From: Dehalococcoides mccartyi
GTDB lineage: Bacteria; Chloroflexota; Dehalococcoidia; UBA2979
DNA length: 64,000 nt
Direction: 5' to 3'
NCBI GenBank assembly: GCA_945865925.1
Contig: CAMBFG010000006.1
Span: 128,760 to 192,759 of the forward strand
Below, in pieces: positions 1-7,093 of this stretch (position 1 is the stretch's first letter; each line of letters starts with the position of its first letter). The position numbers and the translations under genes were made by a program. The notes under the pieces were generated by a model. That model did no database searches. It saw only the letters and a program-made list of their open reading frames with translations, and was not told where the DNA came from.

Positions 1-75
1 TCGCAATCCGGTGGGCTGGACGGCATCCTCGAGCGTGTGAACGCGTTCCTGGCCACCGCCGACATCAAGCGGTAG
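1..75 (+). CDS. C-terminal end of a truncated gene
   Basis: The reading frame is open from base 1 and ends at TAG 73-75, giving the last 24 residues of a protein (ending ERVNAFLATADIKR). The tail looks like an amphipathic helix. The rest lies left of the window, so the product cannot be named. A small membrane-protein gene follows on the same strand after 60 bases. Confidence 0.55.
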   Translation, partial: SQSGGLDGILERVNAFLATADIKR

Positions 76-135
76 GCCGCCGCCACCCTCGCTTCATGCG
101 CCGCTACCATCCCCCCGGAAGCCGGAGGGGCCTGG

Positions 136-303
136 ATGCTGCGCAATCTCGCTGTGATGGCCGGGCTCATCGTCCTCTTCACGCTCCTGGCCGCAGTCGG
201 CCTGATGCCGTCCAACGCTCAGGATCGGACCCTCGTGGCGGCCACGGTCGTGGCATTCGCGATGCTGGCGCTCTCCCAGACGGGCAAGCGCCGTGGCCCG
301 TAG
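136..303 (+). CDS. Small two-helix membrane protein (55 aa)
   Basis: An ATG at 136 is preceded by a strong Shine-Dalgarno, GGAGGGG at 124-130, and opens a 55-residue frame ending at TAG 301-303. The product has two hydrophobic stretches (about residues 6-24 and 33-46), a short polar turn (PSNAQD), and a basic tail (TGKRRGP), so a hairpin membrane protein with a cytoplasmic C-terminus is likely. I recognise no family. It may be co-transcribed with the truncated gene upstream. The good ribosome site and the clean hydrophobic pattern are the main support. Confidence 0.6.
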   Translation: MLRNLAVMAGLIVLFTLLAAVGLMPSNAQDRTLVAATVVAFAMLALSQTGKRRGP

Positions 304-369
304 CCCTCGCGCGCTCGCTGGGCCCCCGCACGGAGTACCGCTCCTCCATCGTGCCATTGCGGTGGTGCG

Positions 370-398
370 TAGACGCTCCCTCAGGTCGCCGGTAGGAT
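370..398 (+). promoter_or_regulatory. Candidate sigma70-type promoter for the ferredoxin gene
   Basis: TAGACG (370-375) and TAGGAT (393-398) are separated by 17 bases. They resemble the TTGACN/TANNNT pairs seen at other sites in this window, with one mismatch in the -35. The predicted transcription start is about 405, giving a leader of some 57 bases to the GTG at 463. Confidence 0.4.
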
Positions 399-462
399 TC
401 GGCGTGACCCCGCCTGAGGCAGGGGCCGTTCTCCGCACCGCGCGGACGGAAGGGCTCGGCTC

Positions 463-1635
463 GTGACGTTCGTCATCACGGACCCCTGTATCGACACTCA
501 GGATCAGTCGTGTGTCTCTGTCTGCCCGGTGGACTGCATCCACTTCGAGGAAGGCAAAGACGCCATCCTCTACATCAACCCCGCGGAATGCATCGACTGC
601 GGCGCCTGCCAGCCAGCCTGCCCCGTGAGCGCGATCTTCCCTGAGGCTGACGTGCCCGCCGACCAGGCGCGCTTCATCGAAATCAACTCGTTGTGGTTCG
701 ACGACCCGGACGCTGCCCGCTCGCGCCTCGGCGGTGGCACGCCCGCTCCGGCGGCCGCGCCCGTCGCCGCTGCCGCTGCGCCTGCCCAGGCCGCGCCGGT
801 GGCGTCCTCGGATGCCGCGCCTGCCGTTGAGGCTGCACCGGCTGCGGCGCCCGCACCGCCCACCGCCGCCGCTCCGAAGGCCGCCGCTGTTGCTCCTCGC
901 CTCGCGGTCGCGCAGGTCGAAGCAGGCGGCGGACATGCGCCCGACGTGTCGACTTACCGCCTGCCGCCGGTGCTGGGCGTCGTGTCGCTGGTGCTCTTCG
1001 CCCTCGCCTTCTGCGCGATGGTGATGGTGCCGGGGCCCGCGATGCTGAAGTTCGGTGACTTCCACGTCGGCGCCACGATCGCGCTGCTGGCGCCGGTGTG
1101 CGGATTGCTGCTGCTGATCTTCGTGGCCTCACAGTGGAGCGTGTTCTCGCTGTTCGCCGCGAAGGGGGGCCGTCGCGAGTCGAAATGGCGCCGGACGAGC
1201 GTCGAGTGGCGCCGCAATGAGGAGTCACGTCGCTACAACCTCGTGCAGGTGGTGGAGCAGATCGCGGCTGAGCGGTTCGCCTACCCGGACGCGAAGAACC
1301 CGGACCTGCGGACCTTCGTGAACCTCCCGGAGCCGACGCTTGGCATCGAGCCGCGTGGTACGGGCGAGAAGTTGTTCCCCGACATCGTCGCGGTGGCGGT
1401 CCCGGGGAACTACCCGGTCGCCCTCGCGCAGGTGGAGTCGCGCGAGACCGTGACGCGCGAGCAGGCGATGCACGTGTGGGCGCCGCTGGAGAACCAGCAG
1501 ACGACGCTCTACCTGTACGTCCCCGCCGGTTCGCTGGGCCGCGCGAAGGATTACGCGAAGGCCGCCGGCATCAAGAAGGCGAAGTTCCGCACCTGGCGCT
1601 GGACGCCGAACGGGATGGTCGTCAAAGAGGCGTAG
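463..1635 (+). CDS. Membrane-tethered seven-iron ferredoxin fusion protein
   Basis: The N-terminus (about residues 1-85) is a 3Fe-4S/4Fe-4S ferredoxin: C9-x7-C17-x3-C21-P and C25, then C43-x2-C46-x2-C49-x3-C53-P, the FdxA pattern. An Ala/Pro-rich linker (about 86-160) follows, then two transmembrane helices (about 168-190 and 200-228) and a soluble basic C-terminal domain of about 160 residues that I do not recognise. Ordinary ferredoxins of this type are about 107 residues, so the membrane anchor and C-terminal domain are unusual additions. The GTG start is supported by GGAAGGG upstream and by the conserved MTFVIT opening. The likely role is electron transfer held at the membrane; the partner is unknown. 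A convergent hairpin terminator follows. Confidence 0.85.
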   Translation: MTFVITDPCIDTQDQSCVSVCPVDCIHFEEGKDAILYINPAECIDCGACQPACPVSAIFPEADVPADQARFIEINSLWFDDPDAARSRLGGGTPAPAAAPVAAAAAPAQAAPVASSDAAPAVEAAPAAAPAPPTAAAPKAAAVAPRLAVAQVEAGGGHAPDVSTYRLPPVLGVVSLVLFALAFCAMVMVPGPAMLKFGDFHVGATIALLAPVCGLLLLIFVASQWSVFSLFAAKGGRRESKWRRTSVEWRRNEESRRYNLVQVVEQIAAERFAYPDAKNPDLRTFVNLPEPTLGIEPRGTGEKLFPDIVAVAVPGNYPVALAQVESRETVTREQAMHVWAPLENQQTTLYLYVPAGSLGRAKDYAKAAGIKKAKFRTWRWTPNGMVVKEA

Positions 1636-1659
1636 GGCCTCGCGACTCGCGTCCAACTG

Positions 1660-1688
1660 ACGAGGCCCGGCCACCCGCCGGGCCTCGT
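1660..1688. terminator. Convergent hairpin terminator
   Basis: A perfect 12-bp inverted repeat (1660-1671 with 1677-1688) has a 5-base loop. It sits between the end of the ferredoxin gene on the plus strand and the end of the transporter gene on the minus strand, so it can serve both. There is no long U tract, as at other hairpins in this window. Confidence 0.7.
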
Positions 1689-1720
1689 TGTGTGACGGGC
1701 AGGTGCGTGGGTCAACGCCG

Positions 1721-2653
1721 CTAGGAGTCCGGCCCACCGATCCATTTGAAGTACTGGCCGAGGTCCGGCAGTGACGCATCCGCGCCGAGGAGGAAGGCCA
1801 CTCCGAGCACGAGGCTGAACACGGCGGCGACCAGGCCCGCGGCGGCGTAGAGCCACTGGCGACGCTGGCTGGATATGAAGCCCGTCGTCGTGGCAACCGT
1901 CACGATTGAGTTCGAGATCAGCAGGCCAACGACGAACGCGAGCAGCACCACGATCGCGCTCGCTCGGCTGGTGGCACCAACGACCGACGCGATCACGAGG
2001 GCCTGCGTGCCGGTCTCCGCGCCGACGCCGTGAATCAGGCCGACTCCGAATGCCGTGCGCGCTCCGTACTGCCCTTCGTGTGGATGATCGTGGTGTGGCC
2101 GCTTGAAGAGCCTCGCCATGAGCAGGCCATAGCCGCGCCGGACACCGGCGAACACCAGCATCCATCGACTCCGGAGGTGAAACTCCCCACCGCGGGCGTA
2201 CTGGTAGAGCGAGAAGAACAGGTAGATGGCCAGGGCGATGAGGGTGACCCCGACTACCCGCCCCATCACCGGATCGATCCAGTCCGGGAGGAACTCGGAA
2301 GCCAGGATTGCCAGCAGCCCCAGCACCGTGACGACGGCGGCGTGCCCAAGTGCGTAGAGGCTCCCCAGCAGGAACGGCCGGCGCTGCTCATCGAAGTAGC
2401 GGCGCAATGGGCCGCCGGAGACATCCCGGTCGATGACGAGCGTCTGGGCGGTCACGTGCTGGTTCGAGGTGTGCTGCGACCCCTTGCGGGCGACGCCGCC
2501 GGAGGTGGTGCTGGTGATGTCCGTGATCGCCGCGATGTGATCCCAGTCGATGCCGTGGCGAATGCCGAGGGCCAGCGCACCACCGACCAGCACCCCGGTC
2601 CCGCCGAGTGCCCCGGTCAGCAGTGCGTCGAGGGATGGGGCGTCAATGGTCAA
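1721..2653 (-). CDS. NiCoT/NicO-family nickel or cobalt permease
   Basis: The 310-residue membrane protein carries the NiCoT signature HX4DH as HGIDWDH near residue 30, with a second conserved stretch, GLIHGVGAETGT, in the middle. About seven hydrophobic segments and a His-rich cytoplasmic loop (KRPHHDHPHEG) fit a divalent metal importer of the cytoplasmic membrane. The frame stays open upstream to 3034, but that part is compositionally a shadow. The TTG at 2653 follows an AGAGG ribosome site and starts just before the first helix. Substrate choice (nickel or cobalt) cannot be read from sequence, and no nickel enzyme is visible nearby. Confidence 0.8.
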   Translation of the reverse strand: MTIDAPSLDALLTGALGGTGVLVGGALALGIRHGIDWDHIAAITDITSTTSGGVARKGSQHTSNQHVTAQTLVIDRDVSGGPLRRYFDEQRRPFLLGSLYALGHAAVVTVLGLLAILASEFLPDWIDPVMGRVVGVTLIALAIYLFFSLYQYARGGEFHLRSRWMLVFAGVRRGYGLLMARLFKRPHHDHPHEGQYGARTAFGVGLIHGVGAETGTQALVIASVVGATSRASAIVVLLAFVVGLLISNSIVTVATTTGFISSQRRQWLYAAAGLVAAVFSLVLGVAFLLGADASLPDLGQYFKWIGGPDS

Positions 2654-2738
2654 GGTGGGCCTCTTGTTGCGACGATTCGCAGGAAGGAATGATAAGCCGC
2701 CGTGCAATGTCGGCAGGCTGGTCGGGGCAGTGGGGGCG

Positions 2739-3188
2739 CTAGGTGCCCTGCTCGGCGCGCCAGCGCAGGATCCACTCGGTGTGCTGGGCCTCGTGGGTGC
2801 TGGGGAGGGCCGCCTCGCCGTAGCGTGAGGCATCGAGGCCGAGCGGTGAGGCCGAGGCGATCGCGTCGAGGAGACGCCGATGCGAGGTCGCGAGTTCCCA
2901 GCGCACCTGAGCGAGCGAAAGGTCGCGGCGGAGGTCGTAGGCGAGGCCGCTGTACTCGTGGTCGCGGCCCGGCATGTGCCAGGCGGTCTGGTGGCCGGCG
3001 GAGATGCGCTCGACCTCGCTGGCGCGGAGGTCATCCCAGAGCGCGAGGTGAGCGAGATGGTCCTTCACGGACCAACCGTCGAGGGTGGGTTCGACCAGCC
3101 GCGCCTCGCTCAGCCCATCGATGGCTGCTAGCAGCGCCGCGCGCATCTGGCGGAAGTGGTCGAGCAGGGCATCGCGGTCTTCGGGCAT
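2739..3188 (-). CDS. DinB/YfiT-like four-helix protein
   Basis: The 149-residue product has the DinB layout: an early GWSVKDHLAHLALWDD segment with the first metal-binding histidine, and a late HEAQH motif (HxxxH) for the other two. Such proteins bind a divalent metal and often act as thiol-dependent transferases or stress proteins. The ATG at 3188 lies one base beyond the stop of the AlkD-like gene (TGAGATG), so the two are translationally coupled. The longer open frame to 3401 overlaps that gene and is not used. Confidence 0.8.
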   Translation of the reverse strand: MPEDRDALLDHFRQMRAALLAAIDGLSEARLVEPTLDGWSVKDHLAHLALWDDLRASEVERISAGHQTAWHMPGRDHEYSGLAYDLRRDLSLAQVRWELATSHRRLLDAIASASPLGLDASRYGEAALPSTHEAQHTEWILRWRAEQGT

Positions 3189-3189
3189 C

Positions 3190-3909
3190 TCACTCGTCCT
3201 CGTCTGGCGCGTGCTTGAGGGCCTCGCGGCGCGAGAGCGGGCTGAGGCGAGTGCCGAGGCGGTCGACGTATGCGACGACCCACGGCATGTCGTGCTTCGC
3301 GTATTCGCGCAGCGCCCAGCCGATCGCCTTGCGGATGAAGAAGTCCCTGTCGGCGAGGTTCGCCTCGATCGCGTCGCGCAGGAGGTCGAGGTCGGTGTCA
3401 CCTCGATGCCCCAACTGGCAGATGATCGAGACGCGGCGCTTCCAGAGGACGGGGTCGCTGATCCAGCCTCGCAGGGTCGGTGTCACCTCGGCGCGGTGGC
3501 GTTCGAGGATGTCGCCGATGCGGTGCGAGGACTCGTCCACGACGTCCCACCACGCGCCGGTGACCACCATCTCCTCGAAGAGCGGCAGCGAGGCGGGCGC
3601 ATGCCGGTGCGGCGTGCGCCCCGCGAGGTTGAGCGCGGCGTACCACTCCTCGCGGTAGGTGGCCTCGCGGAACAGTGCGAGTGCGGTGTCGCGCCACGCC
3701 TCGACGCTCACGAGCGGGTGCTGCTTCGCGAGCGCGCCCATCTCGCGCTTCAGGATCGGCGCGGGGACACCGAGGTACGGCATCGCCGACTTCATGTACG
3801 CCTGCATCTTCGGAGCACGCTCGACGTCAGCGACGCTCGCGAGGGCACTGCGGACGGCCTCGATCAGTGCGCGGTCAGCGTGCCGGAGCACGGACGGGCG
3901 CGGGCTCAT
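3190..3909 (-). CDS. DNA alkylation repair protein, AlkD-like HEAT-repeat family
   Basis: The 239-residue protein matches the AlkD/AlkC HEAT-repeat glycosylase family in length and in conserved stretches such as YREEWYAALN, WWDVVDESSH, and DFFIRKAIGWALREYAK near the C-terminus. Family members excise bulky N3- and N7-alkyl purines from DNA. It overlaps the DUF488-like gene by four bases (ATGA) and is coupled to the DinB gene downstream, suggesting a small damage or stress operon. Confidence 0.85.
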   Translation of the reverse strand: MSPRPSVLRHADRALIEAVRSALASVADVERAPKMQAYMKSAMPYLGVPAPILKREMGALAKQHPLVSVEAWRDTALALFREATYREEWYAALNLAGRTPHRHAPASLPLFEEMVVTGAWWDVVDESSHRIGDILERHRAEVTPTLRGWISDPVLWKRRVSIICQLGHRGDTDLDLLRDAIEANLADRDFFIRKAIGWALREYAKHDMPWVVAYVDRLGTRLSPLSRREALKHAPDEDE

Positions 3910-4247
3910 GCCAGGTCAGCCGCCGCTACGCGGATCACGTCCGCGAGCACCTCGAGGGCGCGCGCCTCGTCCTCGTCAGCGGCCAGGAGGGTGACGCCGT
4001 TCGCCATCGCCATGCGTGCCGCCCACTGCACGAGGTGGGCGCGGGAGGCGAGGGCCTCGCGGTACTGCGTCGCGATCTCGCTGGTGCTGCCCGCGCTCAG
4101 CGACTCGGGCGTGGGGCCGAGGGCGGGCTCCCACTGGTCGACGTTGCCTCGTGCGCCTCGAGGCCAGCGGTGGGAGACGAGCACGCGCGTGTAGGGCACG
4201 TCCGGTGGCGCGCCCACGGAGCCGATAGCGATGCGCGGTTCGGCCAT
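3906..4247 (-). CDS. DUF488-like protein
   Basis: The 113-residue protein resembles DUF488 in its RVLVSHRWPRG stretch (family form RVLVDRLWPRG), a central W-E-P-x-L-G-P-T-PES region, a Tyr-Arg motif and a C-terminal VTLL strand. The biochemical function of the family is not established. The ATG at 4247 lies two bases past the stop of the tandem-DinB gene, with AAAGGG inside the end of that gene as the ribosome site, and the stop overlaps the next start by four bases. Confidence 0.7.
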   Translation of the reverse strand: MAEPRIAIGSVGAPPDVPYTRVLVSHRWPRGARGNVDQWEPALGPTPESLSAGSTSEIATQYREALASRAHLVQWAARMAMANGVTLLAADEDEARALEVLADVIRVAAADLA

Positions 4248-4249
4248 CG

Positions 4250-5248
4250 CTAACCCTTTGCGCTGCGGGCGAGGGGGCCCGGAAGGCTGAGGCTCGGCAT
4301 GCCCGCGAGGGAGCCGAGGGCCTGCAGTTCACCCGCGTGGTAGAAGACGTGCGCCGCCGACCGCGCCAGTTGTGCGCCGATCGGGTGCTGGTTGCCGCGA
4401 TACGTGAGCGTGCCCGCGAGGTCCGCCGGGGTGAGCGATTCGAGGTAGGGCGTGACCGCCTCGATGGTGCGGTCAAGCGACTCGCGCGCATCGTCCCAGT
4501 TGGGGACGCTGCGAGGCGCGCCGGGGCCGACGTTCGCGGCCTCCAGCCAGGGGTCGCGCATGCCGCGCATCCCGAGGTTCCAGAGCAGGTCTTCGCGGTT
4601 CGCGACATGCGCCACGATGAACGAGCCAGCGTTCAGCCGTGCGAACGCGCCCACCTGCGCGGGCACGGGCAGCGCGTCTGCGACTCGGCGTACCTCGTCC
4701 AGCCCGTCGAGCAGCATCGGTACGAGCGACGTCGAGGACGTGTCGGCGGCATCGATGTGCTGGCAGCGCGCCAGGGGGCCGGGGAGCGAAAGGTCGGGCA
4801 TCCCGACGAGCGAGCCCGCGACGGTGAGGTCGGCGGCGTGGACGTAGATGTGCGCGACGCTGCGGCGCACGAGGTAGCCCTTCGTGAGGCCCTGGTTCGC
4901 ATACGGAGAACCATCGAGGAGGGCGAGTTCGCGCAGCGAGCCGCCGTCGAGAACGGTGGTGTATTCACGCATCCGCTTGATCGCCTCGCGGAACGTATCG
5001 ATGCCCTCGCGGTAGGCGGTGTCGTCCGGCTGCGTCCGGCGGACGAGGTTGGGTTGCTCGGCAATCGGTCCGCTGATCCAGAGATCCTGTGTGCCCGCGA
5101 CGTGCGCCATGACGCCACCGGGCGCGCTTAACGGGCCAATGTGGCCCTCGCGGCCGGGTGCGGGGATCGCCTCCGCGGTCGCCAGAAAGGCGTCCTCGGC
5201 GTCGAGGAGCAGGCGGACGGGCAGGGGCATGGTGGGCGCGTCGGGCAT
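4250..5248 (-). CDS. Tandem-duplicated DinB-like protein
   Basis: The 332 residues consist of two homologous halves. Each half has a DinB-like histidine in an AHVA motif (H49; H214) and a late HxxxH pair (H133/H137; H300/H304), and each ends in nearly the same block, GSLVGMPDLSLPGPLAR (145-161) and GSLAGMPSLSLPGPLAR (312-328). The protein is therefore a fused internal dimer with both metal sites kept. The ATG at 5248 has no clear ribosome site but lies seven bases after a TAGACT box, so translation may be leaderless. The gene heads the minus-strand set that runs to 2739. Confidence 0.8.
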   Translation of the reverse strand: MPDAPTMPLPVRLLLDAEDAFLATAEAIPAPGREGHIGPLSAPGGVMAHVAGTQDLWISGPIAEQPNLVRRTQPDDTAYREGIDTFREAIKRMREYTTVLDGGSLRELALLDGSPYANQGLTKGYLVRRSVAHIYVHAADLTVAGSLVGMPDLSLPGPLARCQHIDAADTSSTSLVPMLLDGLDEVRRVADALPVPAQVGAFARLNAGSFIVAHVANREDLLWNLGMRGMRDPWLEAANVGPGAPRSVPNWDDARESLDRTIEAVTPYLESLTPADLAGTLTYRGNQHPIGAQLARSAAHVFYHAGELQALGSLAGMPSLSLPGPLARSAKG

Positions 5249-5255
5249 GGCTTCG

Positions 5256-5261
5256 AGTCTA
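5256..5261 (-). promoter_or_regulatory. -10 box placed for leaderless transcription
   Basis: TAGACT on the minus strand ends seven bases before the ATG at 5248. Transcription starting at the usual distance would begin at or within a base or two of the start codon. No good -35 element is visible. The same arrangement recurs at 32218-32223. Confidence 0.4.
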
Positions 5262-5301
5262 GCGGGACGCCTCGGGCGGTTGGAGCGCCCTCGGGCGGGC
5301 G

Positions 5302-5484
5302 CTAGGCGGCGCGGCGGCGGAAGGTGCCGCCCCGGGTGACGATCGCGGGCGGGGCGAGGTGCGGGAACTGCGCCGGCGACAGCACGATGTCACGAGCGCC
5401 AGCGGTGGCGCCCTCGATGTACTGGCGGAGCAGGGTGACGGCGGCCGCGCCGAGCATGATGCCGAGGACGGTGGCGAAGAGCAT
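5302..5484 (-). CDS. Small one-helix membrane protein (60 aa)
   Basis: An ATG at 5484 follows AGGGGG at good spacing and opens a 60-residue frame. Residues 1-20 (MLFATVLGIMLGAAAVTLLR) form a membrane helix or uncleaved signal anchor; the rest is polar with a basic end (FRRRAA). I recognise no family. Its promoter region is unusually well organised, with a perfect TTGACA, a TATTCT and two palindromes, so it appears to be a repressor-controlled gene. Confidence 0.6.
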   Translation of the reverse strand: MLFATVLGIMLGAAAVTLLRQYIEGATAGARDIVLSPAQFPHLAPPAIVTRGGTFRRRAA

Positions 5485-5500
5485 TCTGGTACCCCCTGAA

Positions 5501-5559
5501 CGGAACGCTTGTTCGTTCCGAACACCAGAAGAATAGAACGCTCGTTCTGAGCCTGTCAA
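5501..5559 (-). promoter_or_regulatory. Promoter with two TetR-type operator palindromes
   Basis: On the minus strand, TTGACA (5559-5554) and TATTCT (5535-5530) are 18 bases apart. The palindrome AGAACG-CT-CGTTCT (5535-5548) fills the spacer. A second palindrome with perfect 7-bp arms, CGGAACG and CGTTCCG (5501-5520), lies just after the predicted start near 5523. The two centres are 31 bp apart, about three helical turns, so two repressor dimers could bind the same DNA face. The GAACG/CGTTC half-site is typical of TetR-family operators. No regulator gene is adjacent. Confidence 0.7.
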
Positions 5560-5611
5560 CCCCCTGGAGGCTGGGCTACTGCGAACGGGCGGCTCGGCGA
5601 CGCGTTACAGA

Positions 5612-5623
5612 GATGTATACATC
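5612..5623. promoter_or_regulatory. 12-bp perfect palindrome, GATGTATACATC
   Basis: The only notable element in the 177-base gap between the TTGACA at 5559 and the protease gene is this perfect 12-bp palindrome. It contains TATACAT, which could act as a -10 for the protease gene, and may be a protein-binding site. No matching -35 is evident. Confidence 0.35.
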
Positions 5624-5736
5624 GGGGGCTCCTCATCTCAAACTTATCGCAGGGCGATCCTCATCGCCGGGCGTTCGCGCGTGCTCTGGTAGGCGAGCGG
5701 CTGGCTGATTCGAAGAAATGGTTCATTGCCCTCGGG

Positions 5737-6660
5737 GTGGCGGTGCTCCTGAGCGGAACGGTCATCGCGACCGTGAATGCCGCGGGACCGACCTACCTGA
5801 GCGATTGCACAGGCACGGCCTCACCACCGGCCTGCGGCACTCCCATCGCTCGGTGGGACATGTCCCACGGGACGATCCCCTTCTGCACGTCTCAGGCCGG
5901 CCGACCTGCTGGCATTGGCGCCGTTCAGTTCGAGGAGTCCGTCCGCGCCGCCGTCGCGACCTGGAATGCGGCAGGCGCACAGATCGTGGCGACCTATGCC
6001 GGAGACTGCGCCAGCAGCCCCGAGGTTCTGGGTGCCGCTCGCAATGAGGTTTGGTTCGATATGACCGGGACGACGCTCGGTGCGACCGAGGGGGCGAGGA
6101 CCGAGGCTCAGATGAACCTGTCGCCAAGCGTGAACCCGACCACTCGGACCATCGTCGAGGCTGACATCATTATCGGGCCGCTCGTGGGGGCTCTGGATCC
6201 GACCTGCTTCAGCGATGTGGTCGTCCATGAGATGGGGCATGCGCTCGGATTGGGCCATAGCGCCGACATGGGCGATGTGATGTACCCCGTCCTGCGTTCG
6301 GCCGTTGGCGGCGGCTGCACGGCGACGCCGTCAGCACAGGAGTACGAGGCACTTCGATCGCTCTACGGCGCTGCATCGGCCCCGGCTGTTCCATCGCACC
6401 CTGCGACTACGGCACCAGCGGCACTCGCGAAAACGGACTTCGGTGAGGGACGCCTGGCGCTGGCGCTGTTCCCAGGTGGCACTCTGGAACAACTGGAGGT
6501 CTGGGCCCGCGCCGCCGATGCCACTGGGCTGGCTCTGCCGGATGCCCGCGGAGTCCTTCGAGTCCTGGTGCTCGGCGCTCCGTCGTTCGTGAACGCGGAC
6601 TTCCGTGCGTCGTTCCCCAACGGCTGGGACATGGTTACGCCCGTGATTCTTTCGCGTTAG
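5737..6660 (+). CDS. Secreted matrixin-like zinc metalloprotease
   Basis: The protein has HEMGHALGLGH at residues 164-174 (HExxHxxGxxH: three zinc ligands and the catalytic Glu), followed by the DVMYP Met-turn, the hallmarks of metzincin/matrixin proteases. A hydrophobic N-terminus with an Ala-rich cleavage region (VNAAG) indicates secretion. An Ala/Pro linker leads to a C-terminal domain of about 90 residues of unknown type. The GTG at 5737 gives a short signal without positive charge; the same frame reads DSKKWFIALG just upstream, as a full signal peptide would, but only a CTG (5701) is available there. The real start may therefore be 36 bases earlier. Confidence 0.8.
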   Translation: MAVLLSGTVIATVNAAGPTYLSDCTGTASPPACGTPIARWDMSHGTIPFCTSQAGRPAGIGAVQFEESVRAAVATWNAAGAQIVATYAGDCASSPEVLGAARNEVWFDMTGTTLGATEGARTEAQMNLSPSVNPTTRTIVEADIIIGPLVGALDPTCFSDVVVHEMGHALGLGHSADMGDVMYPVLRSAVGGGCTATPSAQEYEALRSLYGAASAPAVPSHPATTAPAALAKTDFGEGRLALALFPGGTLEQLEVWARAADATGLALPDARGVLRVLVLGAPSFVNADFRASFPNGWDMVTPVILSR

Positions 6661-6757
6661 AGGATTCAGCCAGCACGAGACTGGTCTGGTGTGAAAACCA
6701 ACTCGGGATCATGCGGCGCCAGCCGCGTGATCCCGTTCCCATGATCGGACCGCCTGA

Positions 6758-7048
6758 CTACTGGCCTGACCGCACTCGACTCAGGCGGCGCGCTGCCACG
6801 CCCACCATCGCGATGCCTGCGATCAGCAGGCCTGCGGCCCCAAGGCCCGGCTCCCGTTCGTCTGAGAACCCGTCGGTACCGGTACCGGTCCCTGGCCGGA
6901 GTCGGTCCGCCCGATGGCACATTGGGTGGCGGGATCTGGATGAGTGTCACCGTCGGGGTGAGACCTCGGTCGACGGAACGCCTGTTGGCGGTACCCCAGT
7001 CGGCGGAGTGACCGCGGGCGTCCCCGGCGTCGGAATCAGGATCGGCAC
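6758..7048 (-). pseudogene. Remnant of a PTP-rich surface protein with C-terminal anchor
   Basis: The 433-base stretch between the protease and serS holds pieces of one protein in three minus-strand frames. First comes a Pro/Thr-rich part (VPILIPTPGTPAVTPPTGVP), then LTPTVTLIQIPPPNVPSGG in a second frame, then a GTGTGT spacer, the membrane helix GLGAAGLLIAGIAMVG and a basic tail ARRLSRVRSGQ in a third, ending at TAG 6758-6760. This order (linker, helix, Arg tail) is that of a cell-surface anchored protein. The frame breaks indicate decay, or assembly errors. The N-terminal domain is missing. Confidence 0.5.
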
Positions 7049-7093
7049 AACTGATGAGTGGAACCGTTCGTCCGGCGGACCAGATCGCGTGTC

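Noticed and set aside
94-1065. 323-codon minus-strand frame over the first kilobase
   Set aside because: Lies opposite a well-supported small membrane gene and the ferredoxin gene; Arg/His-rich without domains.
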